Assembly: GCA_031216915.1 (NCBI GenBank)
Contig: CM062290.1
Span: 170,649,059-170,713,058, forward strand
DNA length: 64,000 bases
Direction of reading: 5' to 3'
Source of the DNA: Pictodentalium vernedei
Taxonomy: Eukaryota; Mollusca; Scaphopoda; Dentaliida; Dentaliidae
Shown here: piece after piece, positions 58,294 to 64,000 of the stretch
How positions within the stretch are numbered: the first letter of the stretch is position 1
How the letters are laid out: every line of letters begins with the position of its first letter
Position numbers and translations under genes: made by a program
The notes under the pieces: generated by a model
The model's database searches: none
Seen by the model: the letters and a program-made list of their open reading frames with translations, nothing else
Told to the model about the DNA's origin: nothing

Positions 58294-58997
58294 GAAAATA
58301 CAAAAGTTATCATTCCAATCTCATCTGATATTTGTATTTTGCTAAAATGGAAATTTTGTTGACCACATTCTGCACATATATTTTTCAGCCAAGTATCTAA
58401 GAATTGTTCAAAGTAACATATCTACTGCCGTCTCAGCTGATCAGCCTTTTGAGCCTTTTTGGTCTCTCTCGCTGGAAAATTATATTTTACAAAACAGAAA
58501 TGTGTCGTTCTGCTAAATAAAGCTGTTGTCGAACCACGTTCTCCCCACATCTCATTGTTTTCCTGATTCTTAAGTGATACTTAAAATTATATAATAGGAA
58601 AATGTGTGATATAAGTGAAGGTCAAGAATATTAGATGGTGAATCAATGGCTAGAGGCTCCAAGTCTCTTCGAAATATTTCTTCGTTGTATAAACTGATAG
58701 CGAACAGGCAATGTATTTCGAAAGATGGAAGGTCAAAGTCGATCAAAGTTAGCCGCATCGGTTCATTTGTGTACATGAAGTTGTGTTTATGTAGGGACTA
58801 ATCTATGAAAACTTATCCCTACCTGAGAGGAGTTCTTGTCCGTAAATAATGGGTGTGGAGTGAGGGAAGGGCCATACACCCTACCTCCAATACTTTTTTC
58901 AGACGGGCAATATTCGTCTGGATTGGAGCCCTGGATATCGATTAGCTCTTACTGGCAATCAGTACTTTCTTATGAGTCTAAGTTTGATAATAATAAT

Positions 58998-59232
58998 AAC
59001 ACTACTGCCAGCCGCTGATTTGTCGCGGTTCTTATGTGAGAAGGTACTTATTACCCCCGTGCTCCCAAATATCATCGCCACACCTCTTCTCTCTCTCTTC
59101 GCGAAACACGGAAACGAACTGTTTAATGATATCCTATATCCCTTTCTTCCCAATTTCCCCGATACGCATACTAACACATGTGTCACCCCCAAAATCACAT
59201 ATCCTTCATTCTTCCATCCCATATTCCCATAA
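58998..59232. repeat. Dispersed repeat R5, copy 2 (inverted)
   Basis: Reverse-complement partner of 16265-16505, ending CGCGACAAATCAGC in both. Confidence 0.75.
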
Positions 59233-59309
59233 TACTGCTTGGGCTTTTATCGCATACACTGTCACTCATACAAATTGAGATCCATGTGGAACCCCAAGAA
59301 GTGAAGCAA

Positions 59310-60027
59310 TGCCTGTTGACTGTGGTAAACAAGCTCTGTTACTGGTAAATTAGGGACCCTGTCACTAGGGCTGCACGATATCCAAAACTGAATACCGGTA
59401 TCGGTATTCAAAAACATACCGCGGTATACCGGTATATCGAAAACTGCTCAGATATATGAACACAGTTCACTCAATCGAGACTTGAGGCATCACAGTCGGA
59501 ACGATTCAGCATACCTTGATGACGGGGTTCGAAAAACATTTACCCAACGCAGACGATATCAAAATTTATTATTTTAAAAATCAGTTTATCAGATTTTCCT
59601 CCAAAACTTTTACAAATCAATATCATGTGATCCCTCATTGGAACGAGCTCGTTCCAATGAGGGGTCACATGATATAGTTTTGTCGAAAGTTTTGGAAATT
59701 ATTTTTTTCAACTGGGGAATTTGTGTATTACGTGGGCGCATGCAGACGATTCCTTGGGTAAAGGGACAATATTATCCATTCGGGGCAACAGTTAAAAAAC
59801 TCAAGTCATCTTGAAAATTAAACTGTGGGTAAATAAATAATGACGATAAACCGATATTTTTGTAATTACACCGGTATTCAATCAATATTAGTTTGAATAC
59901 TAGTATATATCGGTTTATCGATATACCGTGGAGCCCTACCTGTCACCATTGCCTGGGGTGGAAGTCCTCTAAAGCAGGCAACATGGGAATAATGGATTGA
60001 CTAAAGATGACTTTTTTATCCATGTTG
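59310..60027. repeat. Dispersed repeat R3, copy 2, interrupted by a hAT composite
   Basis: GGTAAACAAGCTCTG, then (after the hAT element) CATTGCCTGGGGTGGAAGTC and GGATTGACTAAAGATGAC. It lacks the palindrome present in copy 1. Confidence 0.65.
59366..59938. mobile_element. Composite hAT-like element (copy 3, inverted)
   Basis: TAGGGCTGCACGATATCC to CGTGGAGCCCTA. 8-bp duplication CCTGTCAC at 59358-59365 and 59939-59946. The internal 1b MITE (about 59534-59774) has a shorter hairpin tip. It is inserted in repeat R3. Confidence 0.93.
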
Positions 60028-60110
60028 CAGTCACGATTAGACATTGTGCAGAATATGTGACCTTAAACATCAGTAAATAATAGTAATAAATTAATAATAA
60101 TAAATAAACA
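60028..60110 (+). mobile_element. SINE 3'-end fragment
   Basis: CAGTCACGATTAGACATTG, then ATGTGACCTTAAACATCAGT and an A/T-rich tail match the last 80 bp of the SINE. Confidence 0.65.
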
Positions 60111-60219
60111 GACAAATGGAAGTATATGGTACCCAGTTCGGGCTGTTGACGGCCAACATAATCAAATTGGAGTAAGATACATGACAGATGAAAAAGAACT
60201 TTAGGAACTCATGCGTCAC

Positions 60220-60780
60220 GACCACAGTCAAGCTCTCAGAACACCAGACTAATTCTGTTCGGTATTCGACGCAGTTATGGGTTCTTTGTGTACCCACTTT
60301 TGCGGAAATTTGCGCGCAGACGACCGTTTTTACTTACAAAAATATAAGGTATCCTGTCCTGCCCCAGTTATAGATATTCCAGTCAAATGGCACTTAATTA
60401 CCCTCGAAAATATCAAGATATTAACATAATATGTGAAACTACGCTGCGCATTCATAAAACTACAGTTATTGTGAGTCTAAATTTCTGATTGTAATATCAT
60501 GAAAATGCGCTCAAATAAATTCTCGATTGAGCAACATTTCTGGGTTTGAAACAGAAAAAATGAATTTTTACGAAAATTTTCAGATTCAATCGTCCGGAAC
60601 ATATCAGTTGATCGGAAAAGCGAACCATAGGTTCGCTTTTCCGACCAACTGAAATATTCCAGATGAGTGAATCTAAACATAGGCGATGACCTATTTGATG
60701 GCTAGACTGGTTTCAGGCCATAAGAGCATCACATTTCTTGCAGAATTAGACTGGTGGCTTGATGGCTTGGGCCACAACAG
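60220..60780 (+). repeat. Dispersed repeat R2, copy 2, with palindrome and broken ORF
   Basis: Counterpart of 46680-47516 without the TTAA MITE. It has a 65-bp palindrome at 60596-60660 where copy 1 has one arm. The copy 1 ORF region is matched but contains stops and shifts. Confidence 0.6.
60596..60660. repeat. Palindrome in R2 copy 2
   Basis: CAGTTGATCGGAAAAGCGAA...TTCGCTTTTCCGACCAACTG around CCATAGG. The right arm is closer than the left arm to copy 1. Confidence 0.8.
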
Positions 60781-60789
60781 GTATTCATC

Positions 60790-61470
60790 CACAAATACAT
60801 TTCCAAGAACTCTGGGATTTTAGCTGTAATCCCGACTGCCTTATATTCCAGCTCGACCATCAAGGTATGTGTTCGTCGAAGACATGATGATATTGTTGGA
60901 ATATTTTATCACTGAGGACTTGAGATATCACTGTCGGGACAACTCGGGTTTACACCCCAACTAAACCAGTCATCGCCTCGACACCCCTGGAGAAGTTAAA
61001 CGGTGTTTAATAATAATAAATCCCATTTATAATTGTGTTATTCCTTGTTAACAATGGAAACGTTATTCACCAAAAGAGTGAATAGGTTATTGATGTGTGA
61101 ATGCTGAAATAATTAACTGATGTCAAAAGCCTACGAATAATGCTTCCATTGTTTCGGTCACCTTGGAATCATTCCCAAATTATTCACATCTATTGACAGA
61201 ATGGACCACAGATACTGTACCGCAGGCACCAGTGAATTAAGATTTTGAATATTCAGAATTTTCTGTAACCAATGTTTCTAATTATTCAGCCCCAACCAAT
61301 GTAAATTGTATATATTTAATTAATACATCTCCAGTGTGAAAATGTTTTATGTACAGTTATGATATTATTGTTTACTGTAGATTTCGTATCCGTTAATGTA
61401 TTCACATCGATGTTTTGTTTACAGAAGAATTTATATTCACTTTATACATTAGATTTGGTTCTTGTTATTG
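60790..61470. other. No gene; possible third R3 fragment
   Basis: CCAGTCATCGCCTCGACACC and an AATAATAAT tail at 60965-61020 resemble repeat R3. The rest is AT-rich. Confidence 0.4.
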
Positions 61471-61472
61471 TT

Positions 61473-61723
61473 TTAACCCTTTACTCTACGTAACGGCCAA
61501 AACCGGCCAGCGGTATTCATAAAAGTCGCCAATTAATTTTTATTATTTTTAAAATTTTTTGTCTAAAAAACGCGGGTTATGACCGCTCTTTGGAACGAGC
61601 TTGCCGAGCTCGTTCCAATGAGGGGTCATATCCTATGTTTTGAGACAAAAAATGATAAAAATTAGTTATTCAAGAATTTTGTTTGCAAGTGTCGTCTGAT
61701 TTTCATGTTAGGTAAAAGGTTAA
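61473..61723. mobile_element. TTAA hairpin MITE, family 1
   Basis: TTAACCCTTTACTCTACG to GTTAGGTAAAAGGTTAA. Hairpin mismatched at the variable site (TTTGG / CCAAT). Confidence 0.88.
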
Positions 61724-61729
61724 TCAAAT

Positions 61730-62880
61730 GTTTTCAAGCTTACGATTCACAAAACCAAAATTTAATCTATTACCTTTTACCTAAAATGACTAAACGCATG
61801 TGCTTGTGCTCCCCGAAGGCGGGGCTATTCTCTGACAAGCACACAATAAAGGAGGCGGTTTCCGTCAAAATCTTAGCTTATGGGCCCCCAAAATATCATG
61901 GATAAGATAAAAAATCAAAGTAATTTCTTGAGTGAGTTATTACCCATGTTGCCACCGTTGTTCTTGATTTTTTTTTTAATGTTTACCGTTTAACTTTAAT
62001 TTATTTTTGATGTTTATGTGATAAATTGAAATGTAATCATCAGATTTTTATAACATTTAGTATGCTGCCTTATATCAATATTGTCTTGGAAAAGTGTGAC
62101 GACCATGGTGATTTGTCAATAACTGATAGTTATCTCCCCTTGTTGGAAATTCCGTAATTATTGTATTTCAGTAATGTTTAGTCATTTCGATTTCGATTAT
62201 GCAAGGGTTCATCGGGGAGGGGGTGGGGAGGGGGGGGGGGGGGGGAGGAGAAGGTGCTTTGCAATCCGTTGCTTTTTTTCTTTTATTTGTACCATAGTTT
62301 TCACAATTAATTTTTAAAACAGATAAGACAGCCTGTTTTATTCACAGGGGTAATGGGTGTTTTTTCCAATATTTCTAGATTTAATAGGGCTGCCAGTTTT
62401 CATTAACCTTCCCAACACGGATACCAAATCTAGCCCACAATTAGCTACACACAAAACATCGTTACCTGCAGGGGGAATGTTATGGCGAATGATTTTAGTT
62501 CATAATCGGATATATTTGTATTACCACCTTCTGTATGGTTTTCAAATATGTCTGCCACCAAACACTCTAGCCTTTTTGATAATTCTCGTGTTCAGATTGT
62601 GGGTTATTGCCATTGGACACCAAAGATGTAGGAGCCGAGTAGATGGCAAGTGCAGAGGGGGTACGGGCGTGACAACTGTTACTTTTTTCCCGGTTCCCTA
62701 ATCGTCATTCGTCATCAGTCGATAAAATCGGTTGATAACGAATGTCGAAGGAGGAACTGGTAGTAAGCAACGGTTGTCACGTCCCCAGAGGGGGTAACGC
62801 CGAAGACACAAAAACGAGAGGTATTCTTTGCTCATGACATGTTTTTAGTTGCTGAGAGTGAATAGAGGCTACCGAAACAG
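61730..62880. other. No recognised gene
   Basis: Poly-G run at 62231-62245. The 114-codon ORF at 62357 lacks any family likeness. Confidence 0.45.
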
Positions 62881-63142
62881 TTAACACTTTATCCAACGTA
62901 ACGTTCAAAACCGGCCAGCGCTATTCTCAAAAATCGCCAATTAATTTTCATTTTATTTTCATTATATTTTCATTTTTTGTCTCAAAAACATAGGTTATGG
63001 CCCCTCTTTGGAACGAGCTCGTCGAGCTCGTTCCAGTGAGGGGTCATAACCTATGTTTTTGAGAAAAAAATGTTAAAAAATAAGTTATTCAAGAATTTTG
63101 TTTGCAAGTGTCGTCTGCTTTTCATGTTAGGTAAAGGGTTAG
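62881..63142. mobile_element. TTAA hairpin MITE, family 1
   Basis: TTAACACTTTATCCAACG to GTTAGGTAAAGGGTTAG. A duplicated TTTTCATT stretch is in the left arm. Confidence 0.88.
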
Positions 63143-63514
63143 GCATTATATAGAAATGTACGGGGATAAATGGCGAGTAAAACTGAATGAAAACAAGAAT
63201 GGGCTGTAGGATAGGTGAGTTTCAAGGGTGGGGCAGTTTTCTGTTTGTAAATAGACGAGCAAGAATCTAACAGTTGATTGATTGCTCGAGTAACTCGTTG
63301 ACTCACTTATCAACCCTGGTAAGCACTTTGCCGTAGTGTTGTACTGGATGATTATTATCGACAAATCCTAGCCATTATGTTCAGGAGAAATTCACGGTTG
63401 AAGTACAATCCGCTCGTTGACAGCAGTGTTACCGTATTTTTAACGGTAGTTTTTATTTACCGTATATACCATGTTCAGTGCCTCCAATCACGCTAAAATA
63501 AATGCATATTATCA

Positions 63515-63820
63515 GGTCGGCCATTGGACCAACACAGTTTAGGGAGTCTAAGCGAAGAAGGGGGCAAAAAGTCGGATCATCTGACACACATTCGTGTACG
63601 ATGTGGATATTATGAAGCATGTTTCGTTCACAAATTAATGCAAGATCATGGTTTAGACAGCAGAAGTACTTCGGCTTATAGTGTTTTGATACGATACAAT
63701 CATGTCCTAGAAAAATTAAACAAAAATGTCAGTTTCCAACCCAAACCCGTGACGACGATGCCTGTCATTCAGAAGTCAAACACCCCAACCAATCGGCCAA
63801 CATACTTGACTCGAATATAG
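63515..63820 (+). CDS. Candidate terminal coding exon, unidentified
   Basis: After TTATCAG the sequence is open for about 100 codons to a TAG. It begins in phase 1 (two bases of a split codon, then RPLDQHSLGSLSEEGG). The segment is free of repeats, has balanced composition and is rich in polar and aromatic residues: HIRVRCGYYEACFVHKLMQD, then YSVLIRYNHVLEKLNKNV and a proline/threonine-rich tail ending YLTRI. That argues for a real 3' exon rather than a random ORF. I recognise no family. No ATG fits as a start, so it would need an upstream exon, and none is visible between the MITE ending at 63142 and this point. Confidence 0.4.
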   Translation, partial: GRPLDQHSLGSLSEEGGKKSDHLTHIRVRCGYYEACFVHKLMQDHGLDSRSTSAYSVLIRYNHVLEKLNKNVSFQPKPVTTMPVIQKSNTPTNRPTYLTRI

Positions 63821-64000
63821 CATTTGGTTGAATTGCCTGTATCATTTATGACATCCACTCGTTCAGCTGCATGGAAATGTGAGACGCGTTGGCTGCAGTC
63901 CGACAAAGGTGCTTATGCTCAAACATAAGTTGGTGCTAAATATATTTTTGAACCATACATTCGTCTGACTCACATATCACAAATTATCAACCACGTCTGT

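Overview
The window reads as metazoan nuclear DNA and is almost entirely non-coding. It has tRNA-headed and 5S-rRNA-headed SINEs, APE-type non-LTR retrotransposon remains, many short terminal-inverted-repeat elements, microsatellites and exons with GT-AG junctions. The SINE body, with its TTGTGTCCTTGGGCAA motif, suggests a marine invertebrate. I cannot name the phylum from the sequence alone.

The one host gene I recognise is a split CNRIP1 (cannabinoid receptor-interacting protein 1) on the plus strand. Its three coding exons are at 14694-14860, 41408-41558 and 53426-53590. The reading phases join without conflict into a 160-residue protein with the family's DGQRFG and WGxP...IEYxC motifs. 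Its introns (26.5 kb and 11.9 kb) hold most of the window's mobile DNA. Downstream are weaker coding-like pieces: a possible DEP-domain exon near 57.9 kb, unidentified open segments at 56.0-56.4 kb, and a possible terminal exon at 63.5-63.8 kb.

The rest is layered mobile DNA. (1) About 22 copies of a 150-260 bp element begin and end at TTAA with TIR CCCTTTACC (piggyBac-like) and carry a central GAGCTC hairpin. (2) Related TTAA elements have other hairpins. (3) hAT-like elements (TAGGGCTGCA ends, 8-bp duplications) include a composite that carries a copy of family 1 inside it. (4) SINEs share one body but have tRNA or 5S rRNA heads, often with 12-15 bp target duplications. (5) A 3.7 kb antisense, frameshifted LINE sits inside another repeat, and a second LINE survives as a 3' fragment. 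(6) A Tc1-like MITE and several other TIR elements are present. (7) A decayed minus-strand zinc-finger-like array lies at 23.7-25.2 kb.

The least expected signal is the number of long, near-perfect, almost loopless palindromes (36-167 bp), at least twenty in 64 kb. At least one, a 72-bp perfect palindrome at 54158-54229, is flanked by a 9-bp direct repeat and is absent from a second copy of the same host repeat. It therefore behaves like an inserted unit. The hairpin arms of the main TTAA family also differ between copies in a paired, covarying way.

Region by region: 1-14 kb is repeats upstream of the gene; 14.7-53.6 kb is CNRIP1 with TE-filled introns; 53.6-64 kb is repeats with scattered coding-like segments.
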